A DNA stretch of 64,000 nucleotides from Betaproteobacteria bacterium (GTDB taxonomy: Bacteria > Pseudomonadota > Gammaproteobacteria > Burkholderiales > Ga0077523), in contig JADJPK010000008.1 in NCBI GenBank assembly GCA_016713305.1, positions 1-64,000 of the forward strand. The letters run 5' to 3'. The notes under the pieces are model-generated. The model did not search any database. It was not told the origin of the DNA and saw only the letters and a program-made list of their open reading frames with translations. Positions 46,888-55,412 of this stretch are shown here, piece after piece. The first letter of the stretch is position 1. Each line of letters starts with the position of its first letter. The position numbers and the translations under genes are program-made.

Positions 46888-47051
46888 GGGTTCCTCCGGA
46901 ATACGGTTGCAGGGAATGGCCCATCGAAGCGGGCACCTTCGACATTATCGACCTGGAAAAAACACCACTGAACCCCGCTTCCGATGTTACTGCGGGGGGC
47001 CGCGAACCGGAGAACCCGGCGGGAATGTCGCGATCTGCGGTCAGGCGGTGA

Positions 47052-47780
47052 TCAGTCGAGCGTCTTCCAGCCGGGTGGCACGCGATCGGAAGGGCCCAGT
47101 GCGCTGTCGAGCACGGATGATTCGTCCAGCGCGGTTCCCTCTTTCCACGGCAAGGTGGAATGATAGATGTCCCAGCGGGCAGGCGAGGTGCGTCGAGCCA
47201 GGCTGATCTCGAAATCAAGACAGGCCCGGCGCTCGCCGCTGTCCAGACCGTCCAGCAGCGTGCCCAGGCTGGGCGCAGGAGAGAGTGCGCAGTCGCGCGG
47301 CCGGACACGCATCGCGAAATCCCCTGTGGCGAAGAGCCATGCCGGCGGCGTTCCATTGGCGCTCTCCAGCGCCGCCCACGACCCGACGCTGGAGGGTTGC
47401 CGTTCCCAGATCTCGAAGTAATCCTGCTCCACTCCGTATTCCAGCATCCGGTCGGGTGATTCGAATTCGATGCGCCCCACGTCGCTGAAACCCGAGGGTG
47501 GCTGATAGTCCACGCGGCGATGCCAGCGGCAGATGTCGTTCTCGACCGTCGTGACACCGGCGAATCCCTGCTGCGATGCCAGAGAACGCCAGGCCGCATC
47601 GCCCAGCATCTCCAGCGACCGTGCGCCGCCGATGTCCCGGTTCGCCGGCACGCGGATGTCGGCGTGCCAGCGCGGCGTCTGCAGCCAATACACGGTGGAC
47701 GTCGTGTCGTCGCCCGAGGGCGTGCGCAGCAGTGTTCTCTTCCAGACGCCCAGGTACGGCGCCGGCACGGTCGCCTTCAT
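47052..47780 (-). CDS. Conserved-looking protein of unknown function
   Basis: A 242-residue soluble protein starting MKATVPAPYLGVWKR. It is rich in aromatic residues and appears mainly beta (YWLQTPRWHADIRVP, WHRRVDYQPPSG, RMLEYGV), suggesting a lipocalin-like or barrel fold. I do not recognise the family with confidence. Its ATG at 47780 overlaps the stop of the preceding binding protein by four bases, so it is the last gene of the 53.6-47 kb operon. It may therefore act on the same compound. No signal peptide is seen. Confidence 0.7.
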   Translation of the reverse strand: MKATVPAPYLGVWKRTLLRTPSGDDTTSTVYWLQTPRWHADIRVPANRDIGGARSLEMLGDAAWRSLASQQGFAGVTTVENDICRWHRRVDYQPPSGFSDVGRIEFESPDRMLEYGVEQDYFEIWERQPSSVGSWAALESANGTPPAWLFATGDFAMRVRPRDCALSPAPSLGTLLDGLDSGERRACLDFEISLARRTSPARWDIYHSTLPWKEGTALDESSVLDSALGPSDRVPPGWKTLD

Positions 47781-48778
47781 TTCTTGAGCAGCGCCTGGAT
47801 GAACTGGGTGTTCATCGTGTCCTCGCACTTGGGCAGCTTGGGGATCTGCTTCTTGGACAGCAGGATGTCGGCGATGGCCGCGCACGCCGTATAGAACGAT
47901 TCCGGTTTGGGCGATCTGGTGAACGCCGTGAGCATCTCGGGCAGGGGCAGCGCGTGGATCGCCTGCTGCTGCTCCAGCACCTCGGCTTCGCTGATTCCCA
48001 GGGCCTTGCCGATCACCTTGGCGGCTTCGTTGGGTTTGGTGCGGATCATCTCCAGCGCGTCGAGATAGCCCCGCATCACGGCCTTGACCACTTCGGGACG
48101 GGTCTTCATCGCCTTGTCCGTGAAGACCAGCACATCCGACAGCAGCCCGGGCGCCTGCCTGGAGGAATAGATCACGTGGAACTTCTTGCCCCCTTCCATG
48201 GAGGTGATCTGCGACACCATCGGCTCGTAGGTCACGCCCACCTTCACCTGACCGGACGCCATGGCGGAAGGAACGGCTTCCGGACCGGCTCCGACGGATT
48301 GAACGTCGCTGTCCTTGAGCCCGTGCTTGCGCAGGGCGAAGGCGAGCAGGAAGTCCGAGGGAGACAGCGGCGCGTACGCGACCTTCTGCCCCTTGATCGA
48401 GGGAATGTCCTTGATGTCCACCGATGCCACCACGGCGTCGCCACCGTCGGAGAAGTCGAGCGGCATCACGGTGCGCATGGTGTCGCCCTTGGCCACCTGG
48501 CCCACCAGCTGGTCATAGGTGATGAGTCCGCCGTCGAGCGCGCCGCTCATGATGGCGCCCGGGAGGAGCGCCGGATCGGTGAAGTTCTGCAGCTGCACCT
48601 TGAGTCCGTACTTCTTCCACAGGTCGAGCGACTCCGCGATGTAGAGCGGTCCATAGCCGATCCAGGTGACCACACCCAGCTTGATCTGTTTGACGCCCTG
48701 GGCCCACGATGCCGCTGGTGCCGCGAGCAGAAGGAATGCCGCCAGTGCGGCCAGAGACTTTCCAACGAGACGGAACAT
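47777..48778 (-). CDS. NMT1/SsuA-type ABC substrate-binding protein, copy A
   Basis: A 333-residue periplasmic binding protein with signal peptide (SLAALAAFLLLAAPAASWA). KLGVVTWIGYGPLYIAESLDL is the family opening. It is a close paralogue of the protein at 57628 (shared YGP(L/F)Y(I/V)A, GGD AxVA, PLSPSDFLL, GVTYEP) and a more distant one of 60924. No permease or ATPase gene lies in this operon, so it must use the transporter at 61928-63570 or another one. It sits between the MBL hydrolase and the unknown gene. Ligand unknown; the paralogue is under a guanidine-type riboswitch. Confidence 0.88.
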   Translation of the reverse strand: MFRLVGKSLAALAAFLLLAAPAASWAQGVKQIKLGVVTWIGYGPLYIAESLDLWKKYGLKVQLQNFTDPALLPGAIMSGALDGGLITYDQLVGQVAKGDTMRTVMPLDFSDGGDAVVASVDIKDIPSIKGQKVAYAPLSPSDFLLAFALRKHGLKDSDVQSVGAGPEAVPSAMASGQVKVGVTYEPMVSQITSMEGGKKFHVIYSSRQAPGLLSDVLVFTDKAMKTRPEVVKAVMRGYLDALEMIRTKPNEAAKVIGKALGISEAEVLEQQQAIHALPLPEMLTAFTRSPKPESFYTACAAIADILLSKKQIPKLPKCEDTMNTQFIQALLKK

Positions 48779-48848
48779 GGAGGACTCCTTGCGATTCAGG
48801 GGGAAGAGGGAGAAAGCCGGGACGCCTGCCGCTTCTGGAATCGATCCC

Positions 48849-49625
48849 TCAGTGCCACTGGCTCGCCGCCATCGTTCCGGCCCAGAAGGCCAGGTCGTGG
48901 TTGGGCCAGAGCGAAGCGCCGGTTTCCCGGGCGAGGGTCTTCAGCTTGCGAATGCTGCCGAGCGCGAGATCCTCGCGTTCGCGCCAGCACAGGCCCGGCG
49001 CGATCTCGTGCTCGATGTTCTCGGTGAGATCGGCGGCATCGCCGCACAGCAGAACGGGCGGGCCCTTCTGCAATTCGACGAACAACGACATGTGGCCCGC
49101 CGTATGGCCGGGCGTGGCGATGGCCCGGACTCCGGGTGCGACGTCGTACTCGCCTTGCATCTCGCGAAAGCGGTGTCCGCCCGCGAGATCGTCGGCGAAA
49201 TAGCCCATGTCCTCCCCCGCCCGCGCCGATGCCAGTTCGTCGGCCTGCACGTGTACCTCGCAGCCGGGCAGATCGCACAGGCCGCCGGCGTGGTCGAAGT
49301 GAAGGTGTCCGACGAACACGACATCCACGTCGGCCGGGGTGAGTCCCAGCTGCGACAGGTGCGAGGACATGCGCTGCGACTCCTCCATGTCCGGTGCGCC
49401 GTAGGTGAAGGCGTCCGGGGCGAAGTACCGCGCCCGCTTCGCCGGGTCGGCGATCTTGGAGTAGTCGCAGCCCACGTCGTACAGGATCCGTCCGTTCGGT
49501 GTCTCGACGAGATAGGCGAGGATCGGCGCGCGGATGATCACGCCGCTGCCGCGGTTTCGCGTCGAGAGCGTCTTTTCGTAGCGGTGGGTGCCCGTGAGCA
49601 GGGCGGTCATGCGGTTGCCGCGCAT
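48849..49625 (-). CDS. Metallo-beta-lactamase-fold hydrolase (lactonase-like)
   Basis: A 258-residue MBL-fold protein. The zinc motif is HLHFDHAGG (His-x-His-x-Asp-His), and PGHTAGHMS and CGDAADLTEN give the further ligands. The family includes N-acyl-homoserine lactonases, but in this operon a lactone or cyclic-amide step in catabolism is as likely. It begins 1 base after the isochorismatase stop. The start at 49625 has an alternative at 49610. Confidence 0.83.
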   Translation of the reverse strand: MRGNRMTALLTGTHRYEKTLSTRNRGSGVIIRAPILAYLVETPNGRILYDVGCDYSKIADPAKRARYFAPDAFTYGAPDMEESQRMSSHLSQLGLTPADVDVVFVGHLHFDHAGGLCDLPGCEVHVQADELASARAGEDMGYFADDLAGGHRFREMQGEYDVAPGVRAIATPGHTAGHMSLFVELQKGPPVLLCGDAADLTENIEHEIAPGLCWREREDLALGSIRKLKTLARETGASLWPNHDLAFWAGTMAASQWH

Positions 49626-49626
49626 C

Positions 49627-50268
49627 TCAGCTTTCCCCCAGCGCCGTCACCGCTTCGTCGACACACGCGACCCGGCCGAACACGCCCCCTTCCACTTCGA
49701 TGATCCGCATCGATGCCTCGTGCAGGTCGGGGTAGGCCGACGCGCAGGCATCGCGCAGCGTGGTGCAGCGGAATCCTCGGTCGATGGCCGTGCGCAACGT
49801 GGAACTCACGCACACCTCCGTCGTGATGCCGCAGATCAGCAGCGACCGGATGCCGCGTGCGAACAGGATCGCCCCCAGGGGCGTTCCTTCGAAGGCGGAA
49901 AAGCCTGGCTTGTCGATGACGATCTCGTCCGGGGCCGGGGCAAGCTCGTCGACGATGCCGCTGCCGTGCTCGCCCCGGATCAGCAACCGGCCCAGCGGAC
50001 CGGGCGATCCCACCCTCGCACCCGTGCGTTCGGTGGCCTCGAGAAACGCGGGCGGCACATCGGAAAGATCCGGTGCGTTGGCTTCACGCGTGTGGACGAT
50101 CGTGATCCCTGCCTGGCGTGCTGCGGCCAGAATGCGCGCCACGCCCGGAATGGCCCCGCGCAGCATGTCGATGTCGAGCCCCGCCTGAGCGGCATACCCG
50201 CGCGCGTCGAGGAAGTCCCTTTGCATGTCGATCACCAGAAGCGCCGTGGTGGCCCGATCGATCTTCAT
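49627..50268 (-). CDS. Isochorismatase-family cysteine hydrolase
   Basis: A 213-residue hydrolase. The Asp (LLVIDMQRDF), Lys (VIDKPGFSAF) and Cys (GITTEVCVSST) triad is complete. Members cleave C-N bonds of ureido or amide compounds, such as N-carbamoylsarcosine, biuret or nicotinamide. Here it lies between a nucleoside deaminase (4-base overlap) and an MBL hydrolase, next to a creatininase-family gene. That context suggests ureido or carbamoyl substrates, by inference. Confidence 0.87.
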   Translation of the reverse strand: MKIDRATTALLVIDMQRDFLDARGYAAQAGLDIDMLRGAIPGVARILAAARQAGITIVHTREANAPDLSDVPPAFLEATERTGARVGSPGPLGRLLIRGEHGSGIVDELAPAPDEIVIDKPGFSAFEGTPLGAILFARGIRSLLICGITTEVCVSSTLRTAIDRGFRCTTLRDACASAYPDLHEASMRIIEVEGGVFGRVACVDEAVTALGES

Positions 50269-50738
50269 GCGGCGGCTCCATAGGGCGTGCGGAACTGGGC
50301 GAGGCATTCGGAGGCGAGCACGCCTCCCACGAGTTCCATGGGCTCCCCCGAGGCTGCATTCATCGTTTCCACCGTCAGGGAGAGCTCGCGCTGGTCTTCG
50401 CACAGCGCCTTCACTTCTTCGATCCTGCAGCCGTACACGATGCGGGACATCCGGGCGAGCCACGCGGCCGTAAAGCACATGGCGCACGGCTCCGTGGTGG
50501 TGTACAGCGTACAGCCCGTGAGATCCGGCCCCGCCACGCGGCAGGCGGCCCGCACCGCTTCGATCTCGGCATGAAGCGATGGATCGTGCCCGGAGACGGT
50601 TCGCTCGTGGGCTCGCGCGAGGATCCGGGCCGTGGCATCGACGACGACGGCGCCGAAGGGCATTTCGCCCATGAGCGTCCCGCGGCCGGCCTCGGCGAGC
50701 GCTTCGCGCATGAAGGGTTCGTCGACAGCCAGCATCAT
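50265..50738 (-). CDS. Nucleoside/base deaminase (CMP/dCMP deaminase fold)
   Basis: A 157-residue zinc deaminase. HAEIEAV supplies the His ligand and catalytic Glu, and EPCAMC the two Cys ligands. PFGAVVVD precedes it, as in guanine, cytosine and creatinine-type deaminases. Substrate is open; deamination of a guanidino or amidine ring would fit the neighbours. It overlaps the isochorismatase start (ATGA). Length is normal. Confidence 0.88.
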   Translation of the reverse strand: MMLAVDEPFMREALAEAGRGTLMGEMPFGAVVVDATARILARAHERTVSGHDPSLHAEIEAVRAACRVAGPDLTGCTLYTTTEPCAMCFTAAWLARMSRIVYGCRIEEVKALCEDQRELSLTVETMNAASGEPMELVGGVLASECLAQFRTPYGAAA

Positions 50739-50772
50739 CTCCGCCGCCTCGCCCGTCGCTCTCGCGGCGTGC

Positions 50773-51543
50773 TCAATCGAATTCCTTGTGCACCGCCGCC
50801 GCGATGCGCTCCGTCAGTTCCTCCACCATCAGCACGCCTTTCTCGCGCGAGGCGGCCCGGGCCGACGAGAGCACGCCCGAAGGCGGGACCCACTCCGTGT
50901 GCGGCGGATAGGTCTCGTAGGGCGGAAAGTCCGCGGGGCCATCGTCCGGAATGAGATCCAGGCGGACGAGGTCCGGGTGGTAGTGGAGCATCATTGAGGT
51001 TTCCAGCACCGCCGCGTGCTCCAGCGCGTAGCCGGGGAAACCCTCGGGGAAGATCTTGGCGAGTGTCGGCGCCGTGAAGAAGTCCCAGTAGTCCATCCGC
51101 ATGACGGACAGCGGCGGCTTGCCGCCGAACTCCCGCATCGCCAGGTCGATACCCTCGATGAGGAACCACTGGTTCTCGTAGTGCCCGTTGCAGAGGACCA
51201 GCTTCTTCACACCGTGCCGCGCGAACTCGCGGATCGTGTCACGTACCTGTCCGATGAGCGTTGCGGCATCCAGGCTCGTGGTGCCGCAGAAATGCTGTCC
51301 GCCTCCGCACTTGGGCTGGGACTTGTAGCCATAGGCCAGCGGAGGCGCGACGATCCCGGAAACCGCGGTCGCGACGCTCTGCGCGACGGCCGTGGCGAGC
51401 AGGTGGTCCGTCCCCAGCGGCAGATGCGGGCCGTGCTGCTCGGTGGCGCCGCAGGGGAGAAAAACCACCGACTCGTCGCGCTGCACCCGGTTGCGATAGT
51501 CGGTCCAGCTCATCCGGTTCATCAGTGTTTCGCGTGCGCTCAT
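50773..51543 (-). CDS. Creatininase-family amidohydrolase
   Basis: A 256-residue protein of the creatininase fold. CGATEQHGPHLPLGTDH holds the metal-binding Glu, His and Asp set, and LCNGHYEN is a second family motif. True creatininase opens creatinine to creatine; relatives act on other lactams. It precedes the deaminase by 34 bases in the same operon. A guanidino or lactam substrate is plausible given the isochorismatase and deaminase. Confidence 0.87.
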   Translation of the reverse strand: MSARETLMNRMSWTDYRNRVQRDESVVFLPCGATEQHGPHLPLGTDHLLATAVAQSVATAVSGIVAPPLAYGYKSQPKCGGGQHFCGTTSLDAATLIGQVRDTIREFARHGVKKLVLCNGHYENQWFLIEGIDLAMREFGGKPPLSVMRMDYWDFFTAPTLAKIFPEGFPGYALEHAAVLETSMMLHYHPDLVRLDLIPDDGPADFPPYETYPPHTEWVPPSGVLSSARAASREKGVLMVEELTERIAAAVHKEFD

Positions 51544-51625
51544 GAGGTTCGGGCTCCCGTGAACCGGCCGGTCGTGCCGGTGTTTCGTTCGACTGCGATG
51601 AGAACCTTCGCCGCGGGGGAGAGGT

Positions 51626-52516
51626 TCATGCGTGTTCCAGTGCCGGAGGCGCGGAGCTGCCGCGCGCCTCGATCAGGGCGGCGATCACGATCAGAGCGGC
51701 GCCCGTCCAACCGAGCGCATCCAGACGCTCGCCGCCGATCCACAGTGCCGTCACAACCGCGGCGAGCAGTTCGAAGAGCACCAGCACGGACGCCCGGCCG
51801 GATTCGAGATGGCTGGCTCCGTAGGTCTGCGTCCACATGGCGGCGACCAGCCAGATCAGGGCGAACGCCAGCAGTGCCAGTCCCAGCGCAACGGAGAGCA
51901 CGGGGCGTCCTACGCCCGTGAACGGCAACAGCAACGCAGCGACGCCGGTGCACCCCACGAACGCCATCAGCATCTTGGGCAGGACCGGTGTCCGGTCCGA
52001 AGCGCGCGCGCACAGGTTCTGGGCGGCGTAGAAGAAGCCTGCGCCGATGGCGGCGAAGTCGAGCAGACGCGGTGCCGACGAAAGTACCTCCGGTCCGCCC
52101 AGGACCAGCAAGGCGCCGGCGATCGCCATGGCCGCCGCCAGCGACCGTGGGGCGGTGATCTTCTCGCCGAGGAAGAGCCACCCCCCCAATACGCCCCATA
52201 CGGGGACGAGATAGAAGAGCAGCATCGCCCGGGCGACCTCGCCGAACATCATGGCGGTGGTGAAGCAGGCGTTGGCGAGTCCGCAGAACATGCCCACCCC
52301 CGCCACCAGACGCCATTGCGGCAACCAGGCGGCACGCTGACGGAACATCCAGGGGAGGGCCGCGGCGCCGACCAGCCCGTACGCACAGAGCGTGACCGTG
52401 ATGCCCGTGAGGCCCTGCGTGGCGAAGTACTTGAGCGGCATCCACGTCGTGCCCCACAGGAGTCCGCTCAGAAGAAGGGCTGCGACCGCCATCCGCGCGT
52501 TTCCGTTCCGTCTCAC
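51626..52516 (-). CDS. EamA/DMT-family transporter
   Basis: A 296-residue membrane protein with ten hydrophobic segments in two EamA repeats. The GTG start at 52516 sits one base after the desaturase-like stop, with an ATG at 52492 as alternative. It likely moves the substrate or an end product of the operon. It is not closely similar to the transporter at 28486 apart from the family fold. Confidence 0.85.
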   Translation of the reverse strand: MRRNGNARMAVAALLLSGLLWGTTWMPLKYFATQGLTGITVTLCAYGLVGAAALPWMFRQRAAWLPQWRLVAGVGMFCGLANACFTTAMMFGEVARAMLLFYLVPVWGVLGGWLFLGEKITAPRSLAAAMAIAGALLVLGGPEVLSSAPRLLDFAAIGAGFFYAAQNLCARASDRTPVLPKMLMAFVGCTGVAALLLPFTGVGRPVLSVALGLALLAFALIWLVAAMWTQTYGASHLESGRASVLVLFELLAAVVTALWIGGERLDALGWTGAALIVIAALIEARGSSAPPALEHA

Positions 52517-52517
52517 G

Positions 52518-53549
52518 TCACACGACGGTCAGGAACGACACGCCGTGCGCCCCCACGAAAGCATCCGCACGCCGCACGCAGGAACCCACGGAACCGTAAT
52601 CCGCGTCGAGGATGCGGCGCAGGCGGTTGCGATGAAACGTGCCCAGCAGTTCCGACAGCGGCATCAGCTCGCGTGAGGCCTCGCCATACAGTTCCGCATT
52701 GAGCGCGGGGAGCCGGTACCACGGCACGGCGGCACGTTCGTGATGCGCGTTGTGGTAGCCGAAGTTGAGCGTGAGGAGATTGAGCCACGGGAAACGGCGC
52801 GACACGATGTTGGAGTACGTGTGAGCCTGTTCGTACGCGCGGTCCCGCCCGTTCATCGGCACGGTGACGTGCTCGTCGTCGGTGAAATACTGCTCGAACG
52901 TGTGGTGGAACGCATCGAAGAAATTGAGCGTCGTGAGCAGAAGCCAGTAGGCGATCGCATAGCCCAGGAGGGCCCAGGGCGAGAGCGCGAACAGCGCGGC
53001 GAAGAGGGCGAGACGCGTCAGGAGCATGAAGACGATGCGGCCACGGCGGTCGCGCTCTCGCGGCCGGGTGAACGGGCGGAGCATGAGTTGTCCGTGCATC
53101 AGCAGCTCGACCGCGGGAAGGTGGGCCCACTCCAGCACGTAGACCACGCGCCGCAGCAGGGGATGGCCACGCAGCAGCGACTTGTAGTCGAACACCGTGA
53201 CGTCCGCCCGGTCCCGGTGGTGGCGGATGTGCATGTGCCGGATGCGCTCGAACGACGCGTAGGCACCCCCGCAGATCCACGAGACGATCTCGCCGATCAC
53301 GCGGTTGTGGGTGGCATTCCGAAACAGCGTGTAGTGCGCGGCTTCGTGGATGAGATAGGCAGCGATCACCATGGTATGCGCCGTGAGCAATATGCCGGCC
53401 ACCACCGCGATCCACGAAGATTGCACGAGCAACGCCAATCCGAGGACGTGGCCCCCGACCGCGTAACCCAGGGCGAGCGTATTAGGAACGATCCCCTCGC
53501 GTTCCCGCATCAGGCCGCGGTAGCTGGCCTCCTGCATGGCTTCCGACAT
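52518..53549 (-). CDS. Membrane di-iron enzyme, fatty acid desaturase-like, copy A
   Basis: A 343-residue membrane protein with several helices and three histidine boxes: HEAAH (68-72), HIRHH (107-111) and HNAHH (266-270). These are the iron ligands of desaturase/hydroxylase-type enzymes. It is a clear paralogue of the protein at 56461, sharing the ending FLT-V, DYKSLL and the HNAHHER motif. Although annotated as desaturase, both copies sit in nitrogen-compound operons with binding proteins, so the natural substrate may be a small amine or amidine. It leads the operon. The ATG at 53549 (GGAGAC upstream) faces a divergent regulator. Confidence 0.85.
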   Translation of the reverse strand: MSEAMQEASYRGLMREREGIVPNTLALGYAVGGHVLGLALLVQSSWIAVVAGILLTAHTMVIAAYLIHEAAHYTLFRNATHNRVIGEIVSWICGGAYASFERIRHMHIRHHRDRADVTVFDYKSLLRGHPLLRRVVYVLEWAHLPAVELLMHGQLMLRPFTRPRERDRRGRIVFMLLTRLALFAALFALSPWALLGYAIAYWLLLTTLNFFDAFHHTFEQYFTDDEHVTVPMNGRDRAYEQAHTYSNIVSRRFPWLNLLTLNFGYHNAHHERAAVPWYRLPALNAELYGEASRELMPLSELLGTFHRNRLRRILDADYGSVGSCVRRADAFVGAHGVSFLTVV

Positions 53550-53572
53550 GGTGTCTCCCGGTGTTGCGTACG

Positions 53573-53603
53573 TTTCACGGAGGGCGTAGCCTCCGTTGTG
53601 AAA
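53573..53603. promoter_or_regulatory. Inverted repeat TTTCAC...GTGAAA between divergent genes
   Basis: TTTCACGGAGG (53573-53583) faces CCTCCGTTGTGAAA (ending 53603), a near-perfect inverted repeat with a two-base bulge, in the gap between the desaturase-like gene and the winged-helix regulator. It is a candidate operator for that regulator. An AT-rich tract with TGTA and TGTATGCA elements follows at 53610-53630. Confidence 0.5.
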
Positions 53604-53671
53604 GGAAAAATACCTGTAAAAATGTATGCAAATATCGTTCCGTCCCGCGCCGTGACGGACGCGGAAGCGCC

Positions 53672-54145
53672 ATGGCTCTGACGCGTCAGGCAAAGGCCGC
53701 CCGGATCGCGCTAGCGCGGCGCGAAGGGGGTGCGCCGGGAGCGGGCAGACCTGGTGCACCGCGTGCGTCGACGCGTTCCGTTTCGGTGCGTGAGGACGAC
53801 AGGCGACGGCGCTTCCTGCAGGGTTTGCGCGAGCTGGACGAAGCGTGGGTGGAGACGTTCGGGGAGACGGGTCTGTCGGACATCTACTTCTCGCGTCTGT
53901 TCACCGAACTGTGGCTGCGGGGTGATCGTCCGGTGCCCAAGACGGACGCCTATGGCTACGTCAAGGGCGTAGGGGTGCAGACTGCGATGAAGTACGTGAA
54001 GCGGGCGATCGACGAGGGTTACCTGGAAGAGATCGACAATCCGGAGGATGGCCGTTCGCGGTTGATCCGCATGTCGGATCACCTCAAGTCGAGTTTCGAG
54101 GCGCTGATCGATCGAGCGTCGGCAGCGTTCGGAATGGGGGCGTAG
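53672..54145 (+). CDS. Winged-helix (MarR-like) transcriptional regulator
   Basis: A 157-residue protein. Residues 1-45 are basic and disordered; residues 50-145 look like a winged helix of the MarR type (ELWLRGDRPVPKTDAYGY, recognition-helix-like VQTAMKYVKRAIDEGYLEEI, and the wing DNPEDGRSRLIRMS). It is divergent from the desaturase-like gene with an inverted repeat between them, so it likely regulates that operon in response to a catabolite. Its stop runs straight into an ACCCCGG array. Confidence 0.8.
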   Translation: MALTRQAKAARIALARREGGAPGAGRPGAPRASTRSVSVREDDRRRRFLQGLRELDEAWVETFGETGLSDIYFSRLFTELWLRGDRPVPKTDAYGYVKGVGVQTAMKYVKRAIDEGYLEEIDNPEDGRSRLIRMSDHLKSSFEALIDRASAAFGMGA

Positions 54146-54212
54146 ACCCCGGGACCCCGGACCCCGGACCCCGGACCCCGGACCCCGGACCCCGGACCCC
54201 GGACCCCGGACC
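54144..54212. repeat. Tandem heptad array (ACCCCGG), uniform
   Basis: About nine to ten uninterrupted copies of ACCCCGG begin right at the regulator's stop codon. It is the cleanest of the four arrays and precedes the composite repeat, as at 43053. Between convergent genes. Confidence 0.88.
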
Positions 54213-54645
54213 CATCCTCATCCTGTCCTTCTCCTTGAAGGAGAAGGGACCTGCTGTTCGAGTTCGCGAGGCCATTCGCAGAATCACGCTCCGCGGACCC
54301 CGCGGGGCCGCGCCACCACGAGAAGAAAAAGCGCCGGGCCGTCCCAAGCTTTTTCTCTGACTGAGGGTTTCGCGGGTTCATCGGGTTTGAAGTTGATTCG
54401 CGCGGTCGCGCGAATCAATTCCCGGCGTTCGTGCACGTGCGACCCGCAGGGTCGCGTACACGAACGACGAATACTCCCGGCCGAGGTGCACGTGCGATGC
54501 GGAGCATCGCGTACACCGAGGACGTTGGATCACTTCCCGGCGTTCGTGCACGTGCGACCCGCAGGGTCGCGTACACGAACGACGAATACTTCCGGCCGAG
54601 GTGCACGTGCGATGCGGAGCATCGCGTACACCGAGGACGACGAAT
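54213..54645. repeat. Composite repeat, copy 2, with tandem hairpin units (family C)
   Basis: Family A palindrome (CCTTCTCCTTGAAGGAGAAGG), then CGCCGGGCCGTCCCAAGC near 54330, as in copy 1. From 54428 on come two tandem units of about 108 bp, each with a hairpin of the CGACCCGCAGGGTCG type and one of the CGATGCGGAGCATCG type, set in GTGCACGTG...GTACAC flanks. No gene is seen, only repeat-derived frames. It ends at the SDR stop. Confidence 0.75.
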
Positions 54646-55412
54646 CACATGCTGGCGCCCCCATTGGCCCCCAGCACCTGCCCGTAGAAAAAACTGGCTT
54701 CGTCGGAGGCGAGGAACAAGGCGGTCGCGGCGATCTCTTCCGGCCTGCCCACGCGTCCGGCCGGGATCGCTCGTTCGGACTCGAACACCTCCGGGCTCAT
54801 GTGGTCGAGGGACAGCATCGGAGTATCCACGGGACCCGGTGCGATGGCGTTCACGCGGACGGCAGGCGCAAATTCGCGGGCAAGGGATCGCGTCAGGCCC
54901 ATCACTCCTGCCTTGGCGGCACAGTAGGGTGCGTATTGCGCGCGGCCGAGGTGGCCCAGTTCCGATGCGATGTTGATCACGTTGCCTCGCCCGCGCGCTG
55001 CCATGCCGGCCAAGACGGCGCGGCAGCATACGAAGATACCCTTGAGATCGACGCCGACCACGAAGTCCCAGTCCTCGTCCGTCGTCTCGAGGAACGGCTT
55101 TTCCTGGATGACGCCTGCGCTGTGCACCGACACGTCCAGCGGGCCGAGGTCCGCTTCGACGTGCCGGACCATCCGTCCCACCTCCGCGGACGAAACGACA
55201 TCCGCTTCCACGGCGATGGCGGTGCCGCCGCTCGACCGGATCGCGGCGACCACTTCGTCCGCCAGCGCGTCCTGTCGCAGATGGCCGACCGCCACGCGCA
55301 TGCCCGCGCGTCCGAACGCCAGCGCCGTCGCGCGGCCGATGCCGGTGGCTGCTCCGGTGACGAGCGCCACGCGCCCGTCGAGTGAAGGGTAGGGTCGTGG
55401 GGAAGGTTTCAT
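54645..55412 (-). CDS. Short-chain dehydrogenase/reductase (FabG-like)
   Basis: A 255-residue classical SDR. TGAATGIG is the cofactor site, SAGVIQEKPF follows NAG, and the active site is PYCAAKAG. GGASM ends it. I chose the ATG at 55412 (MKPSPRPYP); 60 in-frame residues upstream have no family likeness. It is the last gene of the minus-strand run from the riboswitch at 58785, 210 bases after the previous SDR, so it may or may not be co-transcribed. Confidence 0.85.
   Translation of the reverse strand: MKPSPRPYPSLDGRVALVTGAATGIGRATALAFGRAGMRVAVGHLRQDALADEVVAAIRSSGGTAIAVEADVVSSAEVGRMVRHVEADLGPLDVSVHSAGVIQEKPFLETTDEDWDFVVGVDLKGIFVCCRAVLAGMAARGRGNVINIASELGHLGRAQYAPYCAAKAGVMGLTRSLAREFAPAVRVNAIAPGPVDTPMLSLDHMSPEVFESERAIPAGRVGRPEEIAATALFLASDEASFFYGQVLGANGGASM

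Noticed and set aside
48779..48848. A third guanidine riboswitch upstream of the binding protein at 47777
   Set aside because: The gap is only 70 bases and contains none of the conserved blocks.
54425..54645. Repeat-derived frames reading VYAMLRVARA-type peptides
   Set aside because: They come from the tandem hairpin units, have no ribosome site and repeat with the DNA.
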